Assembly (NCBI GenBank): GCA_002409405.1
Contig: DHNG01000034.1
Coordinates: 18,725-30,051 of the forward strand
Length of the DNA stretch: 11,327 nt
From: Flavobacteriales bacterium UBA5422
GTDB lineage: Bacteria > Bacteroidota > Bacteroidia > Flavobacteriales_D > Crocinitomicaceae
Direction: 5' to 3'
Shown here in pieces: positions 4,980 to 11,327 of this stretch. The translations under genes and the position numbers were made by a program. Position 1 is the stretch's first letter; each line of letters begins with the position of its first letter. The notes beneath the pieces are model-generated. The model was not told the DNA's origin. It did no database searches and worked only from the letters and a program-made list of their open reading frames with translations.

Positions 4980-7298
4980 ATGAGAATTGCCGAAAAATAC
5001 CCCAAGATCATATTGACAGGACTTATCCTGTTTTTTATAGTATTTTTCTATGGAGCTGTCATGTGGTCTCCTAATTCATACCTCTTCAGTGTCAGCGGGG
5101 ATGGAATGAAAAATTACTTCACATACGTTGATCAGATAAAGGCATCTTCTTATACCGCGTCAACAGCTATGAATTATCCGTATGGAGAAAGTTTTTTATA
5201 CCTGGATTGTCAGCCTGTATTTACGATCATTTTAAAGTGGTTGCCCTTTCTTCAAGGATATAGCGTTGGAATTATTAATATTCTGATGGTAGCTTCCTTT
5301 GGAATAACAGCCTGGTTACTTTATCTGATCCTACTGCGGTTTTCTGTTCGACCGTTTCTGGCGGTGATCGCTGCATTCTCCATTGCGGTTCTTTCTCCTC
5401 AGATTTTTCGGATAACCGGACACCTGGCACTTGGCTACAGTTTTTTTATACCGCTTTCCTGGTACATCTACCTGCGTTTTTGTGACAGCGAAAAAAAATG
5501 GAAATGGTCCTGTTGGATGTGCTGCAATGCCTTGTTCTGGTTTTTTGTTCATGCCTATCTCGGGATGATGATTGTGGCGTTTATTGCTACCATGTTTGCG
5601 GTGGATACAATTATTCGCTTTTTCAAAAAACAACTCAATTGGCAGTTCATTGGCCAGGCCTGCGTCCAGACACTTGTACCTTTAGTACTTTTTTGGGGAT
5701 ATGCGACTCTATCTGATACACATACAGGACGAACAAAAAATCCGTATGGTTACATGGAAAGTACATCCAACTTTGATTCTGTTTTTCTACCCAATACTCA
5801 ACCATTGAAACCATTATTGGAGCCATCGATGAAAATAGAGCAGACATGGGAAGGATTGGCATACATCGGAGCAGGTTCAGTTGTCAGTATATTGCTATTG
5901 CTTGGCTTCTGGTTGTATCGTCTTGTCAGATACCGCCGATTTTCCTTAACAGAAAACGGACGTTCGAACGAACTTATAGTCGCTGTGCTTGCTTCTGTTC
6001 TTATTTTGTTACTCGCTTTCGGATACCCGTTCGAATGGAAGCCCGGTCTTCTGGATCGATTTTCCATTATCAAGAATTTCAGAGGAATCGGCCGGTTTGC
6101 ATGGGTGTTTTATTTTGTGATAACAACAGCTGTAATAGTTGTTATCTCGAAGCGTTTTTCTAAATCAGGTCAATCATTAACCTCGCTTATTATTGTTGCA
6201 CTCATTGCCTGTTCGTTTGTACTTGAAGGAGTTCCTTATCACAAAATGATCGCACAGGAATTAACGAAAACACCTAATTATTTTGATAGGGAACAGTTGG
6301 ACAATGATTGGAAAAAAATGTTGCGCACAGTCGATTTTTCAAACTACCAGGCCATTATTCCTCTTCCTTTTTACCACATCGGATCAGAGAATTTCGGGAA
6401 AGAAGGAACCGATAAAATATACCGCATTTCCATGTTGTTGGGTTATCATTCAAATCTTCCGCTGGTATCGAATTATTCTACCCGTACAAGTATTTGGGAA
6501 TCAAAGAATGTCATGGAGGTGATTTCTCCGATTTTTTACAAGAAAGAAATTGAAAAAGACATCAAAGACACCCGTCCTTTTTTAATTATCTTTAGTAATG
6601 AAGAATTGCTGGAATGTGAAAGAGATGTATTATCCCGTGGAAAGGAAATCTACAAAAACAAGGATTTTACATTGCTGGAAATTTCAACAAAGGAATTATT
6701 TTCCACCAATACAACCCGCTGGTTTGAAACATTCAATGAGAAAAAATCGCAGATGACAGTAAAAGAGGGTTTCTTTATGAATACGACAGATACTTCAAGT
6801 TATCTCTGGTTTGTAAATTATGACAGCATCCCGAATCCTATTGCTTTTAATGGAACAGGTGCACTTTCCACTCCGAAAAAAGACTATACGATACTGAAAA
6901 GGTTCGGAAAGGGAGAATTAAAAAACAATACAGAGTACATCGCTTCCTTCTGGTTTTACAATGCGGGGAATAATCATGGACAGGATGTTCCTAACGGACT
7001 TTTTGTGTACCAGACGAATCATGAAGACGGGGCACTGGAATGGGTGGAAATGGAAAATATTTCTGCGGGATTGAATGTCAACGGTGATTGGTCACTGATT
7101 GAACTCCGGTTTTTGGTCACTGATGCTGCGAATACATCTGAGTTGTTTGTGAAAGGAGATGACGCTTCAAAGATTACCTGGAACATAGATGATTTATTCA
7201 TTCGTGAAGCAACTGTTGATGTTTATCGTGTCTTATCCGAAAACAACGGACAGCCGAACAGATTGTTTATGAACAATCACCGGATGGTTAAAAATTGA
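4980..7298 (+). CDS. Multi-pass membrane protein resembling GT-C glycosyltransferases, with soluble C-terminal region
   Basis: The protein has 772 residues. About ten hydrophobic segments fill residues 11-416 (for example 11-30, 97-118, 123-143, 228-243, 298-315, 332-350, 374-391 and 399-416). The rest is soluble and probably faces the periplasm. After the first segment comes GDGMKNY (40-46), and then MNYPYGE (64-70). An acidic residue in the first external loop, here D41, is the usual catalytic position of GT-C transferases that use lipid-phosphate sugar donors. PLPFYHIGSEN (461-471) begins the soluble part. Residues about 620-745 have alternating beta strands and aromatic residues ending in NIDDLFIRE, like galactose-binding or carbohydrate-binding beta-sandwich domains. 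I infer a cell-envelope glycosyltransferase; YfhO-like or DUF6311-like families are alternatives. No glycan gene cluster surrounds it. The protein family is fairly clear, but the reaction and substrate are not. Confidence 0.75.
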   Translation: MRIAEKYPKIILTGLILFFIVFFYGAVMWSPNSYLFSVSGDGMKNYFTYVDQIKASSYTASTAMNYPYGESFLYLDCQPVFTIILKWLPFLQGYSVGIINILMVASFGITAWLLYLILLRFSVRPFLAVIAAFSIAVLSPQIFRITGHLALGYSFFIPLSWYIYLRFCDSEKKWKWSCWMCCNALFWFFVHAYLGMMIVAFIATMFAVDTIIRFFKKQLNWQFIGQACVQTLVPLVLFWGYATLSDTHTGRTKNPYGYMESTSNFDSVFLPNTQPLKPLLEPSMKIEQTWEGLAYIGAGSVVSILLLLGFWLYRLVRYRRFSLTENGRSNELIVAVLASVLILLLAFGYPFEWKPGLLDRFSIIKNFRGIGRFAWVFYFVITTAVIVVISKRFSKSGQSLTSLIIVALIACSFVLEGVPYHKMIAQELTKTPNYFDREQLDNDWKKMLRTVDFSNYQAIIPLPFYHIGSENFGKEGTDKIYRISMLLGYHSNLPLVSNYSTRTSIWESKNVMEVISPIFYKKEIEKDIKDTRPFLIIFSNEELLECERDVLSRGKEIYKNKDFTLLEISTKELFSTNTTRWFETFNEKKSQMTVKEGFFMNTTDTSSYLWFVNYDSIPNPIAFNGTGALSTPKKDYTILKRFGKGELKNNTEYIASFWFYNAGNNHGQDVPNGLFVYQTNHEDGALEWVEMENISAGLNVNGDWSLIELRFLVTDAANTSELFVKGDDASKITWNIDDLFIREATVDVYRVLSENNGQPNRLFMNNHRMVKN

Positions 7299-7342
7299 TT
7301 CCGGAGCAACAGCTTATTCCCGTATCCTTCTTTTAAAATGTG

Positions 7343-7350
7343 TAACTTTG
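7343..7350 (+). promoter_or_regulatory. -7 promoter box TAACTTTG directly before the phosphatase operon
   Basis: TAACTTTG is an exact TAnnTTTG match ending 4 bases before the ATG at 7355. The layout matches that of gpmI and again predicts an almost leaderless transcript, which would carry the four genes from 7355 to 10674. No -33 TTTG stands out. Confidence 0.65.
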
Positions 7351-7354
7351 CCAC

Positions 7355-7819
7355 ATGAAAGTATTAATGGTTTGTCTGGGAAATATCTGCCGTTCTCCAA
7401 TGGCGGACGGATTGCTCCGGAAAAAAGTAAAAGAAGAAAACCTGGATGTGGAGGTTGATTCTGCCGGTACATCCGATTACCACATCGGAGCAGCTCCTGA
7501 CCATCGAATGAGAGCAACAGCAAAAAAATTGGGCTGTCCCATTGATGAATTGCGTGCACGTCAGTTTTCCGTGCAGGACTTTGATCAGTTTGACCTTATT
7601 TATGCGATGGATACCAGTAATTACAACAATATACTTGCATTGAGCAGAAATGAAAACGATACGGCAAAGGTACACCTGATTTTAAATGAGTTGTATCCGG
7701 AAGAAAACCGGGCCGTTCCCGATCCGTATTTTGGAGGAGAACAAGGATTTATAGATGTATTTAATATGTTGGATGAAGTGACCGACGTAGTGATAAACAA
7801 ATTGAAAAATGGCAGGTAA
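7355..7819 (+). CDS. Low-molecular-weight protein tyrosine phosphatase
   Basis: This 154-residue cytoplasmic phosphatase removes phosphate from protein tyrosine (or phosphoarginine) residues. The P-loop is C7-L-G-N-I-C-R13-S14 at the N-terminus, with nucleophile C7 and phosphate-binding R13. The general acid D123 lies in the DPYFGG loop (123-128), and SAGT (36-39) is conserved in the family. Length and all catalytic residues are normal. Members partner tyrosine kinases that control capsule export or act in stress responses, but no kinase gene is in the window. It is the first gene of the cluster, directly behind a consensus -7 box, and its last 11 bases overlap the next gene. I recall a phosphatase-methyltransferase pair as common in flavobacterial genomes, sometimes close to dnaA, which is not visible here. 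Confidence 0.96.
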   Translation: MKVLMVCLGNICRSPMADGLLRKKVKEENLDVEVDSAGTSDYHIGAAPDHRMRATAKKLGCPIDELRARQFSVQDFDQFDLIYAMDTSNYNNILALSRNENDTAKVHLILNELYPEENRAVPDPYFGGEQGFIDVFNMLDEVTDVVINKLKNGR

Positions 7820-8513
7820 AATATACATGATTCCCACAACATTGGGAGGAGAGCAGATAAATGATGTTATTCCGGAAAGTGTGCAGCAATTAATTGTCGG
7901 GTTGCGCCACTTTATTGTTGAAGATATTAAAAGCGCGCGCCGGTACTTACGTCGCGTTGACCGGGATTTCCCGATTGATGATTCCGTCTTTTTTGAGCTG
8001 AACAAGCGAACAGAAGTGAAAGACCTGAGTCGCTTCCTGAAACCGGCGATAGAAGGACATTCCATTGGTGTGATCTCAGAAGCAGGTTGCCCCGGAGTAG
8101 CAGATCCCGGAGCGGAAATTGTAGCAATTGCACATGAAAAAGGCATTCGCGTTGCACCGTTAGTGGGACCGTCTTCGATCTTGCTTGCATTGATGGGAAG
8201 TGGTTTTTCCGGACAAGAATTCACTTTCCACGGGTACCTTCCCAAAGACAGAAAAGAACGGGTAAAACGATTGAAAGATTTTGAAGCGGATACACGCCGT
8301 TCAGGACATACACATCTATTTATGGATACACCGTTCAGAAATATGAATGTATTGGATGACCTGCTAAACGAATTGGCAGATACGACGCAATTGTGCATCG
8401 CTTCCAATATCACCTTGCCGGATGAATCGGTCTGGACAATGAGTGTGGAAAAATGGAGAGAAAAAGCGTATGATCTCAGTAAAAAACCGGCAATGTTTTT
8501 AATTGGAAAATAA
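7809..8513 (+). CDS. RsmI-like SAM-dependent methyltransferase (tetrapyrrole methylase fold)
   Basis: The 234-residue protein belongs to the superfamily of RsmI, which 2'-O-methylates cytidine 1402 of 16S rRNA. SAM-binding elements are SEAGCPGVADPG (90-101), equivalent to SDAGTPGISDPG in RsmI, GPSSILLALMGSG (120-132) and FHGYLPKDRKER (140-151). MDTPFRN (172-178) replaces the ESPHR region. It differs from true RsmI in being about 50 residues shorter and in having IPTTLGGE at the N-terminus where RsmI has TPIGNLxD. I therefore call it a Bacteroidota paralogue and not rsmI itself; the methylated substrate is unknown. Its ATG lies inside the end of the phosphatase gene, so translation is probably coupled. 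The next gene starts 10 bases after its stop. Confidence 0.88.
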   Translation: MAGKIYMIPTTLGGEQINDVIPESVQQLIVGLRHFIVEDIKSARRYLRRVDRDFPIDDSVFFELNKRTEVKDLSRFLKPAIEGHSIGVISEAGCPGVADPGAEIVAIAHEKGIRVAPLVGPSSILLALMGSGFSGQEFTFHGYLPKDRKERVKRLKDFEADTRRSGHTHLFMDTPFRNMNVLDDLLNELADTTQLCIASNITLPDESVWTMSVEKWREKAYDLSKKPAMFLIGK

Positions 8514-8523
8514 AAGAAAGCAG

Positions 8524-9237
8524 ATGCGGCTGGATCACATCTTAATCCGGGTAGACAACCTGGAAAAGGCAATGACTGACTTCCGGGAAATGGGGTTCAA
8601 CATTTATCCGGGAAATGCAGGTAAAAAATGCCATCATGCAATGATTTATTTCCAGGATGAGTCCTTCATTGAACTGATTGATCCCTCGAAATTTCCTGCC
8701 TCGTTGACATTTTTGAGCAAGGTAGGAGTGCTGAATCTGTTTGGCCCTTTTTTCAGAAGAATTACACATTATGTGACTTCCGGCGAGCAATTTTTGGATT
8801 ACTCCGTACATACGGCAACCATTGAAGAAATGTACAGACGTACTAAACCGAACAATAAAAAATTGCGAATGCACCAACTCAAACGGGTCAATCATTCGGG
8901 GACGAAAATAGGATGGAAACTAGTTGTGTCTGAAAACATGGAACTTCCGTTTATTATGTCGGATTATTCTCCGGCTAAATTACCTGTCGAAGAAGCGGTG
9001 ATTCATCCCAATGGTATAACAGGTATCAATGAACTGACAATAGAAGTTCCAAATCAGGAGGCATATGTGCAGGAATTTCAACACCGATTTGGAGCCGACC
9101 TTCGTTCACTGGAGAATACAACCCTGATTATTGAGTATGGAGACCGTTTCAGAATAACACACGTGCAATTGCAGCCAGGAGAAGAGCAATCGGTAGTTGA
9201 TCTTTGCAACCTGTCCGGTTACGGTATCCGGCTTTAA
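8524..9237 (+). CDS. Glyoxalase-like (VOC superfamily) protein
   Basis: The 237-residue protein opens with LDHILIRVDNLEKAM, the typical first strand and helix of a vicinal-oxygen-chelate module. H5, H37 or H38 in CHHAMIYF and E50 in FIELID are at metal-ligand-like positions. A second module appears to begin at HPNGITGINELTIEV (161-175). This is the pattern of the Glyoxalase_3 type (PF13468-like). Such proteins bind a metal and act on small molecules as lyases, dioxygenases or isomerases; the substrate is unknown. I chose the ATG at 8524, 10 bases after the methyltransferase stop. The frame extends to a TTG at 8503, but that start would overlap the previous gene and add seven polar residues before the fold. 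The helicase gene follows after 18 bases. Confidence 0.82.
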   Translation: MRLDHILIRVDNLEKAMTDFREMGFNIYPGNAGKKCHHAMIYFQDESFIELIDPSKFPASLTFLSKVGVLNLFGPFFRRITHYVTSGEQFLDYSVHTATIEEMYRRTKPNNKKLRMHQLKRVNHSGTKIGWKLVVSENMELPFIMSDYSPAKLPVEEAVIHPNGITGINELTIEVPNQEAYVQEFQHRFGADLRSLENTTLIIEYGDRFRITHVQLQPGEEQSVVDLCNLSGYGIRL

Positions 9238-9255
9238 CGTTTTTATCTGATCGTT

Positions 9256-10674
9256 ATGGGTGCCGTGAGTCCGTTCAAACAGCAAATCCACCAGCAATTT
9301 GGTTTCGATTTTACGAAGGATCAATCCCGCTGTGTGGATCGGCTGGAAGTGTTTTTAAAAGACAAAGAACCGTTTGGTACATTTTTATTGAGCGGATATG
9401 CAGGGACGGGAAAAACGAGTTTGCTCGGAGCATTCATCCGGACGCTGGCGCATTATAAAATTCCGACAACCTTGCTGGCACCAACAGGCAAGGCAGCCAA
9501 AGTGTTGAGTTCCAAAAGTGCGAAACGGGCATTTACCATTCATAAAATGATTTATCGACGGAAAAATAAAACCGACGATTTCAATACCCTGCAATTGGCT
9601 CCCAATCTGCAAAAAAATACCATTTTCATTGTAGATGAAGCATCCATGATCGGAGATTATACCAGCACAGATGGAAATGTCAACCAGCGGAACCTGCTTG
9701 AAGATTTGCTGGAATACGTTTTTGGCGGCGTCAACTGTAAATTGATCCTGTTGGGAGATGTCGGGCAGTTACCTCCGGTCGGAGCAACATTTTCTCCTGC
9801 GCTCAATCAGGAATACCTGGAAAATTATTTTCCGCGTTTGAAGATTTATGCAGCAAAATTGAGTGAAGTACTGCGTCAACAGGAAGATTCGGATATTCTG
9901 GTAAATGCAACGGGATTGCGCAAGAAAAAAAACAAATTACCCCGGTTGAAATTGCAAAAAGGCGGAGATGTGGAATTGGTAAACGGAGGAGAACTACAAG
10001 ACGCACTGGAATCTTCTTTTTCCAATTACGGAACGGAAGAAACCATCGTGATTACCCGTTCGAATAAACGTTGTAATGAGTACAACAGGCAAATCCGGGC
10101 CCGTGTATTCTGGTATGAAGAACAGCTGTGCAATGGAGATTTACTCATGGTTGTGAAGAACAATTACCACTGGCTCAAAGATGAACCGGAAATGGGATTC
10201 ATTGCCAACGGAGAAACCATGGTCGTAAAACGGGTGATGAAGTATGAGCATGTCTATGGGTTTGAATTTGCACGCCTTTCGGTTATTTTCCCGGACTATG
10301 AACAGTTGGGTGAACAAGAAGTATTGGTACATGTGGAATCTCTTACAACGGAAGGACCTTCTTTGTCACGCGAACGGATGAAGACCCTTTTCTTTGAGGT
10401 TGAAAAAGATTATTCATACGAGTTGAACAAAAAGAAACGGTACGAGTTAATTTTGTCCAATCCGTATTTTAACGCCCTGCAAATCAAATACGGATATGCC
10501 GTTACATGTCATAAATCACAGGGTGGGCAATGGGAACACATATTCATTGATGTGGGATACCTTCCGGAAGACCTCGATCCGGAAGAATACAACCGTTGGT
10601 TGTACACCGCTCTTACACGGGCTAAATCGAAAGTGTACCTGATCAATTTCCCGGAAGAACAAATGGGGAAATAA
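9256..10674 (+). CDS. RecD/Pif1-like SF1B DNA helicase (AAA family ATPase)
   Basis: The 472-residue ATP-dependent helicase has all core motifs in order: Walker A GYAGTGKT (47-54), motif Ia LAPTGKAAKVLS (74-85), Walker B VDEASM (126-131), motif III GDVGQLPPVG (167-176), a conserved LSEVLRQQ (202-209), motif V-like YGYAVTCHKSQG (412-423) and motif VI YTALTRA (450-456) with arginine finger R455. The C-terminal part matches the UvrD_C_2/RecD 2B region. It lacks the long N-terminal extension of RecD2 and has no RecB or RecC neighbours, so it is a stand-alone helicase. Such enzymes unwind DNA 5' to 3' in repair or replication. It is the last gene of the cluster, and a separate promoter follows. The family assignment is firm; the cellular role is inferred. 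Confidence 0.92.
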   Translation: MGAVSPFKQQIHQQFGFDFTKDQSRCVDRLEVFLKDKEPFGTFLLSGYAGTGKTSLLGAFIRTLAHYKIPTTLLAPTGKAAKVLSSKSAKRAFTIHKMIYRRKNKTDDFNTLQLAPNLQKNTIFIVDEASMIGDYTSTDGNVNQRNLLEDLLEYVFGGVNCKLILLGDVGQLPPVGATFSPALNQEYLENYFPRLKIYAAKLSEVLRQQEDSDILVNATGLRKKKNKLPRLKLQKGGDVELVNGGELQDALESSFSNYGTEETIVITRSNKRCNEYNRQIRARVFWYEEQLCNGDLLMVVKNNYHWLKDEPEMGFIANGETMVVKRVMKYEHVYGFEFARLSVIFPDYEQLGEQEVLVHVESLTTEGPSLSRERMKTLFFEVEKDYSYELNKKKRYELILSNPYFNALQIKYGYAVTCHKSQGGQWEHIFIDVGYLPEDLDPEEYNRWLYTALTRAKSKVYLINFPEEQMGK

Positions 10675-10679
10675 TAAGT

Positions 10680-10730
10680 CGTACAATTGCTTAATCACTT
10701 GAATTAACAGTATTTTAAGTGTTCTGTACG
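10680..10730. repeat. Imperfect inverted repeat upstream of the DUF4920 promoter
   Basis: CGTACA (10680-10685) pairs with TGTACG (10725-10730), and CACTT (10696-10700) with AAGTG (10717-10721), leaving unequal internal loops and a 16-base apical loop. Downstream comes TAAAAAAAC, not a T run, so it is not a standard terminator for the helicase operon. Its position just before a -7 box makes an operator possible. Confidence 0.35.
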
Positions 10731-10741
10731 CTAAAAAAACA

Positions 10742-10749
10742 TAATTTTG
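10742..10749 (+). promoter_or_regulatory. -7 promoter box TAATTTTG for the DUF4920 lipoprotein gene
   Basis: TAATTTTG matches TAnnTTTG exactly. It lies 26 bases before the GTG start at 10776, so the leader would be about 23 bases. A TGTACG hexamer ends 12 bases upstream (10725-10730) and another overlaps its last two bases (10748-10753). Confidence 0.55.
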
Positions 10750-10775
10750 TACGGTAATCCATTAAAATTAACAGC

Positions 10776-11264
10776 GTGAAAAAATTACTAGTTTCTTGTT
10801 TAGCCGGTATCGTTTTGGCTTCTTGCTCACAGCAACAACCAGCAGCAACCGAAGAAAAAATAGAATTAGGTGAATCGTATGGCCCTGCAAAAGTAGATGT
10901 AGCGAAAGCAGTTACGGTACAAGAATTTTTTACTGATTTTGAGAAAAAAGACGGACCCGAAGAATACACAATTGAAGGGAAAATCGTTGAGGTGTGTCAG
11001 AAAGCAGGATGTTGGGTAGGAATAGACGACGGAAATAACGATTATTTCATGGTGCGTTTCAAAGATCATTTCACTATTCCGTTGGATACAAAAATGGATA
11101 CGCATGCCTACATGCACGGAGTTGCTACCTGGGATTCTATTCCTGTAGCACAGTTGAAAGAAGATGCCGTGGCAGAAGGAAAATCAAAAGAAGAAATTGA
11201 ACAGATCACACAGCCGAAATACATTTTCGCATACGTAGCTGACGGGATTGTCATGAAAAAATAA
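10776..11264 (+). CDS. DUF4920 family lipoprotein
   Basis: This 162-residue protein has a lipoprotein signal peptide: MKK, a hydrophobic stretch, and the lipobox L14-A-S-C17, so mature C17 would be acylated and the protein membrane-anchored facing the periplasm or surface. The folded domain shows EGKIVEVCQKAGCWVGI (67-83) with cysteines C74 and C79, then FMVRFKDHF and IPLD, matching DUF4920. The family resembles OB-fold periplasmic proteins and often carries this C-x4-C pair, which could bind a metal or form a disulfide; its function is unknown. The start is a GTG, and no in-frame ATG gives a sensible signal peptide. It begins 101 bases after the helicase gene and has its own promoter. Only 63 bases follow before the window ends, with no gene seen there. 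Confidence 0.9.
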   Translation: MKKLLVSCLAGIVLASCSQQQPAATEEKIELGESYGPAKVDVAKAVTVQEFFTDFEKKDGPEEYTIEGKIVEVCQKAGCWVGIDDGNNDYFMVRFKDHFTIPLDTKMDTHAYMHGVATWDSIPVAQLKEDAVAEGKSKEEIEQITQPKYIFAYVADGIVMKK

Positions 11265-11327
11265 GATTCAACGTGGGACAGAGAACCATACGGGTAACAA
11301 TCATAGCCTTTGTATGACCTCGGCATA

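Noticed and set aside
8503..8523. TTG start extending the VOC protein by seven residues
   Set aside because: It would overlap the methyltransferase gene by 11 bases and add a polar tail outside the fold. The ATG at 8524 is the better start.
7682..8572. Long open frame of 296 codons on the minus strand opposite the phosphatase and methyltransferase genes
   Set aside because: It lies entirely opposite clear plus-strand families, and its translation is low-complexity and serine/arginine rich with no recognisable domain. It is an antisense shadow.
10680..10740. Intrinsic terminator after the helicase gene
   Set aside because: The hairpin is weak, with large internal loops, and is followed by an A run and not a T run on the plus strand.
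11265..11327. Possible gene or RNA at the right edge
   Set aside because: Only a short CATAG/TATG-type self-complementarity is seen, with no start codon, promoter box or stable stem that could be supported in 63 bases.

Overview
The window looks like ordinary chromosome from a member of the Bacteroidota, most likely a flavobacterial lineage (Flavobacteriales; a Fluviicola- or Crocinitomicaceae-like organism would fit, but this is only an impression). The reasons are moderate to low GC, promoters of the Bacteroidota type (-7 box TAnnTTTG) close to start codons, almost no Shine-Dalgarno sequences, and typical families such as a DUF4920 lipoprotein, a Bacteroidota-type RsmI paralogue and a GT-C-like membrane protein with GDG/KNY and MNYPYGE motifs. 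No tRNA, rRNA, CRISPR array, insertion sequence or phage gene was seen.

Layout: (1) 1-795, minus strand, is the N-terminal part of a membrane-anchored serine hydrolase of the beta-lactamase/esterase family, cut by the window edge. (2) 796-1285 is a 490-base divergent intergenic region holding two imperfect direct copies of a roughly 100-120 base element of unknown function, and the promoter of the next gene. (3) 1286-2179 encodes a small two-transmembrane sensor histidine kinase with no response regulator beside it. (4) 2274-3794 is gpmI, cofactor-independent phosphoglycerate mutase (glycolysis), expressed from a promoter so close that its mRNA is probably leaderless. (5) 3799-3890 is a nested, 92-base near-palindrome between the convergent gpmI and corA genes. 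(6) 3908-4933, minus strand, is a CorA-type divalent-cation channel. (7) 4980-7298, divergent from corA over only 46 bases, encodes a 772-residue multi-pass membrane protein resembling GT-C glycosyltransferases with a large soluble C-terminal part.

(8) 7355-10674 is a tight four-gene cluster that is probably one operon: low-molecular-weight protein tyrosine phosphatase, an RsmI-like SAM-dependent methyltransferase (11-base overlap), a glyoxalase/VOC-fold protein (10-base gap) and a RecD/Pif1-like SF1 helicase (18-base gap). (9) 10776-11264 is a DUF4920 lipoprotein with its own promoter, set among repeated TGTACG hexamers. The last 63 bases hold no recognisable gene.

Most genes are housekeeping or conserved accessory functions. 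No defence island or new multi-gene system is evident. The items most worth a second look are the duplicated intergenic element with apparently co-varying arms (964-1229), the nested palindrome at 3799-3890, the probable leaderless promoters, and the four-gene phosphatase-methyltransferase-VOC-helicase cluster.
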